DNA of 64,000 nt. Source: Humulus lupulus (lineage: Eukaryota > Streptophyta > Magnoliopsida > Rosales > Cannabaceae). The notes below the pieces were generated by a model, which worked only from the letters and a program-made list of their open reading frames with translations, was not told the origin of the DNA and did no database searches. This document shows positions 43,388 to 53,633 of this stretch, one piece after another. Within the stretch, counting starts at the first letter, position 1; the number at the start of each line of letters is the position of its first letter. The stretch spans positions 41,783,578 to 41,847,577 of the forward strand of contig NC_084793.1 of NCBI RefSeq assembly GCF_963169125.1, read 5' to 3'. The position numbers and the translations under genes are program-made.

Positions 43388-45462
43388 TGTCGAGACACTC
43401 TAAGAGATTCAGAGAACCATGGGAGGTTGAGGTCCACCTCGATAGAGATTAGCTGAAGGCCTCCATGAAGAATCCTCCGCCACTCGAAAATGTGAATGCA
43501 CCAAAGGAGCCCAGGTTTCCTGAAGATGAAAGGGAAGCCTCGTCCCCAGCTGTCCAGCCTAATGAGAACCTTCTGAGATCAGTGGCTGCTCCCGCGAGAG
43601 ATGCTGGATAGTTCCCGCCCCCAAGGCCACCACAGGTGCCGAACTCCGACCGGCAAGTTTTGGGCCCATCGACGCGCAGACCTGACACGAATCCTCGAGT
43701 GCATTCCATAAGCTCGATTTCTAGCTCTCGATTTTACGAAGAGGAGATACCCAAATTTCACCGGAAGAACCAAAGGCTAGAAACCACCTTTGAGAATAGG
43801 CAAGAGGTGTTGAATGGACTGCTACAAGGAAAATCAAGCATGCCTCTTCCTAGACGGAAGGAGAAAGGCCAAGAGGGTGGAGAAACCATGGTCCCTGTGG
43901 ATGATGGGAGAACTCGACTCTCCACCAGTAATACCCCTCGGACAAAGCAGCATGAACGTGCCAGATAGGCGAAGCAACCTCAGAGGACAGGGCAGAAGAA
44001 CAATGCTGACCCTCATAACGAAGTCGAAGTCACTTCAAGGAAAACACCCTCAGACTTAAGGGAAGAACTCAATAAGAAAAGGACGAACAAGAGGACTACA
44101 CCTCCTATGGCTCCCCAGGAAGACAAAGCTAACCCGTCCACCTTGAGAGATTCTTTGAACAAAAGGAGACAAGACCTAGACACCAAAATGAGGAGCCTCC
44201 GGAGTAAGATAATCACCGCATCTGGAGGGCAAGCTCTCGACGATGAGTTTGATTACGAATCACCCTTCATTAAGGAAATCCAAGCCGTCTGGCACCCAAC
44301 CAACTTCAAAGAGCCTCACATGACACCTTATGAAGGAAATACGGATCCCAAATACCATCTGGACGCATTCAATGACCTGATGAAATTGAAAAGAGTTAAT
44401 AGCAGGGCCAGATGCCACTACTTTGCAGTCACATTAAAGGGACATGCGTACAAATGGTTCAAAAGACTCTAGCCAGGGTCCATCATGATTTGGCAACAAT
44501 TTTCTGATGCATTTCACCAACAACATCACGCCGTGCGTGATTACACGATGCCATGCACTAGCCTCGCTAACGTGAAACAAGGAGTAAACGAGAGTCTAAA
44601 GAGCTATATCCACAGGTTCAATATGGAGGCATACAAAGTAGGAAGGTTGACCTGTGGAGAATTAAAAATGGTCATTACTGCCAGAGTACACCCGGGTAGT
44701 AGGCTGTGGGATAACATGCTCAAGAGGGAGGTCACTGACTTAGACGATTTCTACGAATGGGCACAGAAATATATTCCTGTCGAAGATGGTTACGAGAGCC
44801 TTAAGGCCGGAAAAAGCAGGTCCCCTCCAAAACCCTCTATCCGGGAAGGCCTAATTAGCGCAAAGAAAAAGAGGGTCTACGAAGGGTCGAGAGATGATCG
44901 GCCTCAAAAGCCCCAATGCATTAATGAACACAAACATGCCCCCTACACTGACCTAACACACACTAGGGAGCATATCTTCATCACAAATGAAAATCAGGTC
45001 CCTTTCAGGAGGCCCCCATTGATGAAAAAAGACCGATCAAAAAGAGGCCCCAGTAAATACTGTCAGTATCATAAAGATATTGGCCACACCACTGCAGAAT
45101 GTACTCATTTGAAGATAGAAATCAAAGAGCTTATACGCAGGGGACACTTGGGTAGATACGTCCGCAAAGAAAACCAAAGACTGGAAGAAGGAGTACCCTC
45201 ACCACGGGCACGAGATGTAGCCTCAGAGGTGCAAGGAGAAGTTAGGACCATCTTCGGAGGGCCAAGGTTCGGAGGCGACTCAAGGAAGGGGCGAGACAAG
45301 TATGCCAGGGAATCCAGGCGAAGTCCACCTCCATGCGTCTTAAGTTTGGAGCAACGCCCCCCAAAGAGTTTTAAGGGGGATAACGACTCGATAACCTTCA
45401 CCGAAGAAGACGCACGGGGTGTGCAGTTCCCTCACAATGATCCCTTGGTGTTGACCGTATAG
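43388..45462 (+). pseudogene. gag of element 3, several stops
   Basis: The start MSRHSKRFREPWEVEVHLD is typical of this gag family. The capsid includes YESPFIKEIQAVWHPTNFK, HLDAFNDLMKL and HAYKWFKRL, then SLANVKQGVNESLKSYIHRF. A zinc-knuckle-like block KYCQYHKDIGHTTAECTHL is followed by a linker similar to the other Tat elements. In-frame stops lie near 43448, 43609, 43966, 44470 and 45460, so only fragments could be made. Confidence 0.82.
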
Positions 45463-46280
45463 CTTGCTAACATGAGGGTGCATCGGGTCCTGGTGGACAA
45501 TATAAGCTCCATAGACATCCTGTATCGCCCAGCTTTAGAGAAGATGGGACTGAACATCAGGCACCTAAGCCCTACAACACCTCCCTATATGGATTTACAG
45601 GAGATTCGATACAACCCATAGGTGCAATTGAATGGGAGAACAACCCAGACAAACCACCATAATGGCAAACTTTGTCATGGTAGACTACGCCTCGGCCTTC
45701 AATGTGGTATTAGGAAGACCCTCCCTAAGAGAATTGAAGGTTATAAGCTCAATATATACCCGACTCTTGCGGGGATAGCGAGCATGAAAGGAGAGCAGAA
45801 GGAAGCGAGGGAATGTTATAACACATCCCTCCGTACAGCCATAAAATCGTCAGTGCCTATGGCAATGGTAGTACATGGAAGCACAAACCCACACGAATTG
45901 GACTCGCGGGTCGCTGAGGAACCCAGGGCCGAGCCAGTGGAGGAGTTCGAAAAGATCACAGTTATGACTGAGCCATTGAGGAAGTTGAAGGTAGGGAGAA
46001 ACCTTCCGGATATCGTGAATGAAAAGCTGGTAGAATTTCTAAAAGTTAACCTCAATGTGTTCGCTTGGAGTCACGAGGACAAGGTGAGGATAAATCCATC
46101 GATCATGTGCCATCACTTGAACATCGACCCAAAAGCAAGACCTGTGAGGCAGAAAAGGAGGGTGCTAGATCCAGAAAGGTACACGGCCCTGAAAGAAGAA
46201 GTTGACAAGTTGAAGGCAAATGGGTTTATCCGAGAAGCATTCTACCCGGTATGGGTATCCAACCCAGTTTTAGTTCCGAA
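45463..46280 (+). pseudogene. protease and N-terminal RT of element 3
   Basis: The protease site reads RVLVDNISSIDILY: the catalytic Asp remains but the following Thr-Gly is replaced by Asn-Ile. VMVDYASAFNVVLGRPSL follows in a shifted frame. The RT N-terminus (RKLKVGRNLPDIV, VFAWSHEDKVRI, RQKRRVLDPERY, NGFIREAFYPVWVSNPVLVP) ends abruptly at 46280, before motif A. Confidence 0.8.
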
Positions 46281-47762
46281 TGTTAGGAAAATATGTATTT
46301 GCCTCAATGGAAATAGGTAAGATAATTACAACTCTAAACTAAATATTACAAATAAATATTATTGATTAAAAAGTGTTACAACTCTATGACAAAAATTACA
46401 TGTAAATATAGAGAAAGAGGTAGAAGATGATAGAAATAAAAAATACAACTCTAAGACAAAAAGATACAAATAAACTAGAAGTAGTAGAATGAAAGATATA
46501 GATGAGATTACATCTCTAAAACAAAAGATACTTGTAAAAGAGTAAATATAGAATAATATAAGAAATGAAAAGAAATAGAATAAAAGAACAAGAATAAGAA
46601 CAATGAACTAAGAACTCTCACTCACACAACCAAAGTGAAGAGTGTTGGGGATCACCAACTTGAACAAGGTTTGAAACCTTTGTCCAAAAGCTTATTTTCC
46701 CCTAACTCAAGCACTAAGGGATCTCTCAACAAAATTGGAAATTCTTTCTGGAATAATCAAGCCTCAAGGTGTTTCTAGTCAAGTGCTCTAATGGATAAAA
46801 ATGTTGTGTCTTACAAGTGAGCTATAGGATCCTATTTATAGAGTTTAGAGACACCCTTTGAATTTCAAATTCCACCAACCCCCATGGCTGTTACCAATGT
46901 TTAATTGGATTAATATGGAATTAAAAAAGAGATTTGGGAGTTATTTGGGTTTTTTGAGCCGTTCAACAAAGATTGAAAAAACTGAAAAATTGGTCAATTT
47001 TTGGCTTGTGGCCGCGGCCAGAGACATTAGTGGTCGCGGCCACTAGTCTCTATCCCACAGGCCGCGGCCATCGACCAATTTCAGCACTTAAAAATGTGTT
47101 GTTTTTCCAAACGGTTCCAAACCCTCCCAAATGATTTTGTAACTCCCAAAACACATTATTGGGGTTAAAATCATATCTCTAACAGCCATTTCACATATGG
47201 CTTTATGAAATTCATCTCAATATTGTGTAACAACAAATTTACACAATAAAATGGTAATATTTGGAAGTTACAAATTTGTAACACCAAATATGTTACATTA
47301 TTTGGATATATCTCATATATCTAAATATTGTAACTCTCGATTATATGTTACAATATGTGAAACTCTTTGTCACATTTATTTAATCTAAAACATTATATTA
47401 TAAAATAATAAAACATTCCCCCACTAGATTAAATAGCTATCTATTGTAACACTTATTTAATCAATCATTATATTTTGAAATATAACATATCCCCCACTTG
47501 ATTAAATAAGAACTCTCTCTTATAGGAGTCATTGCATTAGTGCATAAAGCAAAGTTTTTTTCAACTTGAACTTTACTATAGTGTAATTTTCACAAAATTT
47601 GTCGAAAATTTGGTTGCACTAGGCATTGAACCATCTTTTCATGATAACAAATTGGTGATAACACACACACCTTTGCGATGTTCACTTGAGACCTCCATAT
47701 CTCGCTTTGCCCCGTTAATGGCCATGTGCACTTTCCAGAAAAAGGAGACCTCCATGCGATGT
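46281..47762. mobile_element. inserted non-coding DNA replacing the RT core, probably an LTR fragment
   Basis: The insertion begins TGTTAGGAAAATATG right after the codons for VLVP and ends near 47762, where RT/RNase H coding resumes. No frame is seen. A TATA box on the minus strand (TATAAATAGG, complement near 46832-46841) and an LTR-like TG start suggest a solo or partial Ty1/copia-type LTR in reverse orientation. The RT residues that should lie between, including motifs A and C, are gone, so the insertion came with a deletion. Confidence 0.5.
47009..47070. repeat. cluster of three GGCCGCGGCC-type palindromes
   Basis: TGGCCGCGGCCA (47009-47020), TGGTCGCGGCCA (47031-47042) and GGCCGCGGCCA (47060-47070) lie within 62 bp of AT-rich DNA. 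The middle one extends to AGTGGTCGCGGCCACT. Confidence 0.8.
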
Positions 47763-48641
47763 TCACTTGGAAAACCGCCCCTTTTGGCTAAGCCAGAAAA
47801 AGGAGAAAAATTGTACCTATACTTAGCAGTATCAGAGCATGCTATAAGCGTAGCCCTAGTCAAAGGAGAAAAGAAGCATCAACAACCCATATACTATGTC
47901 AGCAAGCGGTTGGTAGACGCGGAAACTCGATACCCAGAAATATAAAAGTTAGCATATGGTTTGGTAGTGGCTTCACGAAAATTGAGGCCTTATTTTCACG
48001 CTCATGCTATTGAAGTGCTCACCAACACCTCTTTGTGTCAAGTCTTGCACAAACCAGAGACCTCAAGAAGGTTGCTAAAATGGTCAATTGAGTTAAGTCA
48101 GTTTGACATCATTTATACCCCAAGGACCTCGGTTAACGAGCAGGTACTTGCAGATTTTATAGTCGAGTTTGCCTACCGATCCCATGAGGAAGGACAAATA
48201 AAAGAGAATGAAGCAACGTGCGGAAGGAAAAAGCAGCCTAAAAAATTGAGCCTCCATGTGGACGAGGCATCAAACAAAGGAGGAGCTGGTGCTAGCATAG
48301 TAATGATGGGACCTGAGGGACATAAGATGTATTGTGCATTAAGATTCAGATTTGAAGCTTCAAACAACGACACAGGATACGAAGCCCTACTGGCTCGCTT
48401 GCGACTAGCCAGGGAGCTGAAGGTAACACATTTGCATGTCTTTAGTGACTCACAGTTAGTAGTATTTCAGGTGAAGGGCAAATATCAAGCTAGAGGCCCA
48501 AAAATGGCTGCATACCTGGCCAAAGTGAAAGGGTATTTGGATCAGTTCGAAAAATACACCATAGAACATATCCCTAGAGAGAAAAACACGAATGTCGATG
48601 CTCTCGCAAAACTTGCCTCTACTCGAGACGAAGAGGTTTGA
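47763..48641 (+). pseudogene. RNase H regions of element 3 (first and Tat-type second)
   Basis: The first part KLYLYLAVSEHAISVALV and YYVSKRLVDAETRYPEI belongs to the RT-linked RNase H, stopped by TAA after PEI (near 47943). The frame resumes with RPYFHAHAIEVLTN and YTPRTSVNEQVLADFI. The second RNase H has LHVDEASNKGGAGAS, TGYEALLARLRLA, VFSDSQLVV and NVDALAKLAS, keeping its acidic positions. Where copies 1 and 2 have a TGA, this element has AGG (YTPRTS). Confidence 0.82.
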
Positions 48642-49960
48642 GTCCTTCCCTGTCGAATACCTCTTCAGGCCAAGCATAGCAAAAGAGGAGGTTCACATGG
48701 TCAATACTCCCGAGGAGTCATGGTCCACACCCATCTCAAGGAACATAAGTAATGGAACGTAGTCTTTGGACAAAAAAGACGCCCGTGAGCTGATTTATAA
48801 AGTTGCCCAATACACCTTAGTAGATGGAGTTTTGTATAAAAGAGGCTTCTCCACCCCGCTTTTACGGTGTAGAGACAAGAGAGAGGCTTTGAAGGTTCTG
48901 CAAGAGATACACGAAGGAGAGTGTGGAAATCATGCTGGGGGAAATCCACGGCAAAAAAGGCCATACGATAGGGGTATTATTAGCCTACCATGGAAAAGGA
49001 CGCAAGTGATTTCGCGAGAAGATATGACAAGTGCCAACGACATGCGAATTACCCCAGACAGTCACCAAATGAGCTGGTGAGCATGACCAGTTTTTGGCCC
49101 TTTGCTGTGTGGGGGATTGACTTGGTTGACGCGTTACCAACAGGAAGGGGAGGAGCGAAGTACTCGGTTTAGTAGTCAATTACTTCACTAAATGGGTTGA
49201 AGCAGAGCCGCTAGTCAATATAACGGCTAAGAAAATCACCACCTTCGTCAACAAGTTCATCGTCTGCAGATACGGAGTACCCTGCAAGATAATCTCTGAC
49301 AACAGGACCTAGTTTGAAGGGGGTTATACGACGAATATTGCAGAGAAAGGGGGATCAAGAGGAGTTTCTCCGCTGTAGTACACCCGCAAGCCAACTGACA
49401 AGTGGAGGCCATCAACAAGATCCTGAAAAGGAATCTGAAAAAAAAAATTGGAGAATTTGAAAGGAGCCTGGGTCGAAGAACTGCCCAATGTGCTTTGGGC
49501 TTACAGGACCACCCCCCGTTCCACCACTGGCGAAATGCCTTTCGCCTTAGCCTATGGGTGCAAGGCTATTCTTCCAGTAGAAATGAAAGTCAACTCCTTC
49601 TGTATACAAGCATATGAATATCATGCTAACCACGCAACGTTGGCTGAAAATTTGGACCTGTTGGAGGCAAAAAGAGAAAGGGCACAACTGAGGTTGGCAG
49701 TGTACCAGCAACGGGCCACAAGATACTATAACTCAAGGGTGCGAGAGAGGACGTTCAGGGTCGGAGACCTTGTGTTAAGGAAAGTTCTGCCAAACACTTG
49801 CAACCCGGGTGTGGGTGTACTAGGGGAAAACTGGGAAGGGCCCTACCAAGTTGCTCAAGTAGTGCCCCCTAACACCTACAAGTTGGCACGTTTGGATGAT
49901 ACCATAGTACCTAGAGCGTGGAATGCATAGCACCTAAAAAAATATTATCAGTAAGACCTC
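48642..49960 (+). pseudogene. integrase of element 3, frameshifted
   Basis: In changing frames: HEGECGNHAGG (zinc-binding part), DKCQRHANYPRQSPNELV, WPFAVWGIDLVDALPTG (first Asp), IISDNRT followed by a stop (second Asp), VEAINKILK (Glu), and an intact C-terminal piece LWAYRTTPRSTTGEMPFALA to WEGPYQVAQVVPPNTYKLAR ending near 49930. At least three frameshifts or stops lie in the core. Confidence 0.8.
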
Positions 49961-50255
49961 CATGTCTGAGGCAAGAATATTATTGCTTTGTCTAACATGC
50001 AAGTTTAAGTGTAATAGCTATGAAGTAGAGGGCTAACTTAGACCCCTTGATATGTAGTAAGAACAAGGTCCCCGTAGGTAGCTATGTACCCTACTCATTT
50101 CCAATGAATATGTTTCTCTTTGGCACCCAATGAATATGTAGTAATAACTCTCGTGTATGAGCCAAATGATCACACTATCTAACTCTCATTTCCAATAATT
50201 ATCAAAGTGCATGAGCAAAATGATCAATGTGCCCGACCAGGTAAATCTCGCCAAC

Positions 50256-50268
50256 CACTTGGGGGGCA
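50256..50268 (+). promoter_or_regulatory. internal polypurine tract, element 3
   Basis: CACTTGGGGGGCA, the same 13 bases as the internal tracts of copies 1 and 2, here on the plus strand about 325 bp after integrase. Confidence 0.6.
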
Positions 50269-50283
50269 GAGTATACAGCCAAA

Positions 50284-50305
50284 AAGGGTCTTAAAAGAGA
50301 CCCTT
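50284..50305. repeat. hairpin AAGGGTC...GACCCTT, first copy
   Basis: A 7-bp stem with an 8-base A-rich loop, repeated at 50534-50555 with one loop base changed. Confidence 0.7.
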
Positions 50306-50533
50306 ATATAAAAAAAGAGAGTTTCCTAAAAAAAACCCTTGTAAATAAGGAAGAAGACCTTGCAAGGCATCTCTTGAGTTCATGAGGATTAGCTACCCTT
50401 ATGAACATCGAGAGGGTCAAAAGGTCCTACAGGAAGAGCCTCCTAATAAAGGTCGATACATCCACGGGAGGAAAGGCCTCAGGAAGAGCATCCACCAATA
50501 AGCCAAGAGCGACCACCAAGTCGTTTAGCTAAA

Positions 50534-50555
50534 AAGGGTCCTAAAAGAGACCCTT
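50534..50555. repeat. hairpin AAGGGTC...GACCCTT, second copy
   Basis: Same stem as 50284-50305, 250 bp away. Confidence 0.7.
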
Positions 50556-51080
50556 GCAAAAATAGTACTATGCATAATGACGAGAAGGACGCTGCTCGCA
50601 AGAAATAACAAGCGTGCATAAAAATATATAAAAGGATGGCTAGAACCCAAAGGGTCAACATATCCTTACAAATACAACTAAGGTGCACCAAAGAGACCAT
50701 CACTACTGGTCCAAATAAAAAATCAACGAGTTAATAGGAAAAAGAGGGACCTATTGAACCCATTCGGCTCCCGTATACAGGGGTGGGCTCAAAAGGACTT
50801 CAAGCATAATGAAGCAAAAACAAATGACCATATATATAAAAGAAAAGATAGTTGCAACACATTGCAAGATAAAATTGGCATCAGCCACAGTAGGACTTAA
50901 AAAAGTTCCCAAAAAATATGAGGTTCAAATGAGCATACAACCAAATTGAATTAAAAGGTAAAAGTTGTAGAAGCAAAATCTCAGGGCCTGGTGCTGCAAG
51001 AATTCCATTCGGCCACCTTGGCAACGACATGGTCACCAAAGGAGGAGAAATCAAAGCTAGGATTCTACCTCCACATTCCA

Positions 51081-52190
51081 TAGAGGGTGCGCTCTATGGA
51101 ATTGTACTCGACCTCAGCCAAATTAGCCTCTAGGAGAGTGGCCCTCTCCTACAACATCGCAGCCATGGCTTCCGCTCTCCCTAAATCAGAATCCAAGAGG
51201 GTGACCCTCTCCTGGAACATTGTGGCCTTAGCTTCTGCTCTCCTCCTATTTTTTGATGATGAAGAGGCCTTCGCTAGGGCCTTCTCCAACTTAAGCTTGG
51301 TGTCAGTAAGCTGTCCCTCAAGCTCCCAAACTTTGACCGCTAGACGATCCCTTTCAGTGTTTGATGAAGAGAGGTCCTGTGCCGAGTCTGCGAAGTGTTG
51401 AGCCACCAGAGAGGCTTGCAAGGAAGCAAAATGAAAAAAAAGTGAGCAAACAAAGAACCCAAAAAAAGAAAAAGAAAAAGAAAGACCAATGTAAAATGCA
51501 TGAACTCACCCAAGTGGTGGAGTGCACAAGAGTCTCCTCAAGCTCTGCCATAGTAAAATTCTCGAGACCTCTCCACTCGTTCTCCGGAATACCCTTGATG
51601 ACTCGGGTATACCCTTGCACGTAAGGGGCTGCCATGTGACCCACCCAGGATGTCCCCTCCAAATCGGGGGCACCCGGGTGAGCAGGGACAGATGATCCAC
51701 TAACTGAGGGAGGAGGAGGCGCTGGAACATAAAAAAAAAGAAGGCCTTGAAGGGCCATGATCAGTGGGAGCATAAGGAAGATTATCATAGTCTTCGGAAA
51801 AAGGCACAACGAAGCACCCTGGCATGGTCTATGGACCGCGGGAGTGAGAGACCATATCGCGGTCCAGGGGGGCAAAAGAAGGGCACCCCTTGGGGGTAGA
51901 GATGACCGGGATGGACGCCTAGATTATGGGGAAACCTCATCACCCCCGTCCAAGTGGGGATTGGCTAAAGTCGCCTTCTTCTTTCGCTCGGAAATATGCC
52001 ACAACAGGTCGGGCTCTGAAACCCCGGATAAACCATAAAGGTTAAGGTTGGCCACAGTGAAGAGACCGGTGACCATTTTTTTAGCAGGGTCGACATCGAG
52101 AAAGACGTCTACTGGTGCTGCCTCCGACTCAGGAACGTAGGGGATACTGAAGCTCTCTGAACAATCAACTCAATTATCAATATGAGTATA
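51081..52190 (-). pseudogene. antisense gene (aORF) of element 3, 3' part
   Basis: Minus-strand exons: one beginning after an acceptor TGTTCAG near 52158 (SFSIPYVPESEAAPVDVFL, VTGLFTVANLNLYGL), one with PENEWRGLENFTMAELEE (about 51505-51730), and a coiled-coil exon (51149-51421: TERDRLAVKVWELEGQLTD, AKATMFQERVTLLDSDL). Position and coiled-coil end match the aORF of copies 1 and 2, but the sequence is not obviously alike. The 5' part, with the conserved domain if present, lies beyond copy 2 and outside the window. Confidence 0.55.
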
Positions 52191-52195
52191 AGTTT

Positions 52196-52781
52196 TGTTG
52201 ACCCTGATTTTGGTCAACGACACGGAGTCTAGGAAACGACAGGAAAATGATATAGAGCTTGAAAGTAATCTAATGGAAAGATAAAGAACACAGAGATTTA
52301 TAGTGGTTCGGCCCCAGTGATTGGTAATGACCTACGTCTACTTGATATTATTATTAATATTGAGCTCCCAAGGTGTGATCAAAGAACTAGGGTTTCTTAG
52401 TTTCACGGACCTTAGAAGAAGAAAACAATACAACAATGGATAATAGTAATATAATTCTCCAAGAAAAAAGATCGATCCCCTTCCTTGAGCTATTTCTTGT
52501 GTATTTATAGGCTCAGGAAGAGTTACATGAATTAGGAAATAATATCTATCCTTAATGATCGGATCCGCAGGTCATAATGAAGAGATATTCTCGGATATCA
52601 TCACAATTGTATAGATCTTTACATAAATGAATGAAATATACGACCAAGCTGGTCGTATATAGAACTTGATCTCTTCGTGTAGAAATAATGATGGTCGATA
52701 GGCGAACCGTATCTCTGCTACGTGTCTGCCACGTGTCGAAAATCCTTGCCACGTCATCAGCGGCTGATTTATGGATAAACA
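52196..52781 (-). repeat. 3' LTR of Tat copy 2
   Basis: 586 bp from TGTTGACCCTG to GGATAAACA. It is recognisably related to the copy 1 LTR (GACACGGAGTC, TATAGTGGTTCGGCCCCA, TATTTATAGGCTCA) but clearly diverged. Confidence 0.85.
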
Positions 52782-52794
52782 TTTGCCCCCCAAG
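52782..52794 (-). promoter_or_regulatory. polypurine tract of Tat copy 2
   Basis: On the minus strand CTTGGGGGGCAAA, identical to copy 1. A hairpin follows at about 52792-52826: AAGTTTA and TTATTGC pair with GCAATAA and TAAACTT around a GACCA loop. Confidence 0.8.
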
Positions 52795-53633
52795 TTTATT
52801 TATTGCGACCAGCAATAAGTAAACTTAGGAAAACAACTTTTCGTATGCCCCATGAAATCTATTAGAGCCCTCGTGCGTTCTTGAAAACAGTGACCTAATC
52901 ACGTCCAATCATGTCTTTTCAATTTTCAAGAAACCATTCTGACGGCAATTACACTCCCCCATGCCTTGAAAAAGGTAACTCATGATTACCCCTTTTCAGC
53001 ACACCTCAGTTCTATAAATAATCCCCACATTCTTTTTTTAACTCTTTACACGCCATCCTTTTGCCAAGAACTCTCAAGAACTATATTCCAGAGCCCAGGA
53101 CTTTAAAGTTTTCATACGCTTTGCCAAGGATCTCTCGCCTGCAAACCCAAAGCTTCTCCTTTTCAGGATCTCCAATCTTCATTCGGGTAAATTTTCTTTG
53201 ACGTTTAACCCTCTGAGATGCCATGCATGCTGCTTCTGTGCTCTGAAACTTTTTATGTTCTCGAGAAAAAATTTGTGAAGATTTTGTATATACCATTTGA
53301 TGCTTGATAGGGTAGTGTACTTTTTCTCTATATAAGTTAGGAATCAATTTGATAGTCAGGATCATGGGTTTAGGGTGTAAAATCGAAGTAAAAATTAGAT
53401 TTTAGGCTAGCTGAAAAACTGGGTTTTTCCCGCCCCTTTGGAGTTGAAAAAGCTTTTTTCAGAAAAACTTTTTACTTTCACTTTTTGATCCGTTTTTCAA
53501 AGTTCTCACACAAAACTTAGTATTTCAATTAGAATGTTGCTGGTCGATAGACCCGAGCAACATTATTCCAACTTTCAACATAAGCTCCCAGGCTGTGAGT
53601 CTTATCTCCTCCCTTGTCTGTTTGCAGTTTATA
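52795..53633 (+). promoter_or_regulatory. promoter and leader of aORF, copy 2
   Basis: Non-coding. The TATA box CTATAAATAA (about 53012-53021) corresponds to the one in copy 1. The stretch 53380-53510 is nearly the same as 29990-30115 of copy 1. Confidence 0.55.

Larger units (their letters stand above)
49961..51080. other. region between integrase and antisense gene, element 3
   Basis: Non-coding. It holds an internal polypurine tract (50256-50268) and two hairpins of near-identical sequence (50284-50305 and 50534-50555), inside a longer duplicated theme with AGGAAGAGC repeated near 50431 and 50472. Confidence 0.6.
42062..52195 (+). mobile_element. Tat-lineage retrotransposon, element 3, truncated at right by copy 2
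   Basis: Plus-strand order: LTR with minisatellite, primer site (43322), gag, protease, N-terminal RT, a 1.5-kb insertion replacing the RT core, RNase H, second RNase H, integrase, non-coding region with an internal polypurine tract, and an antisense gene on the minus strand. It belongs to a different family from copies 1 and 2: primer site, LTR and protein sequences differ. The left border at about 42062 (TGATCCTGAG) is a guess; the right part is interrupted by copy 2 at 52196. All frames are broken. Confidence 0.8.

Noticed and set aside
51361..51624. Plus-strand frames opposite the antisense gene of element 3
   Set aside because: They are shadows of the minus-strand coiled-coil exon and of an A-rich intron.
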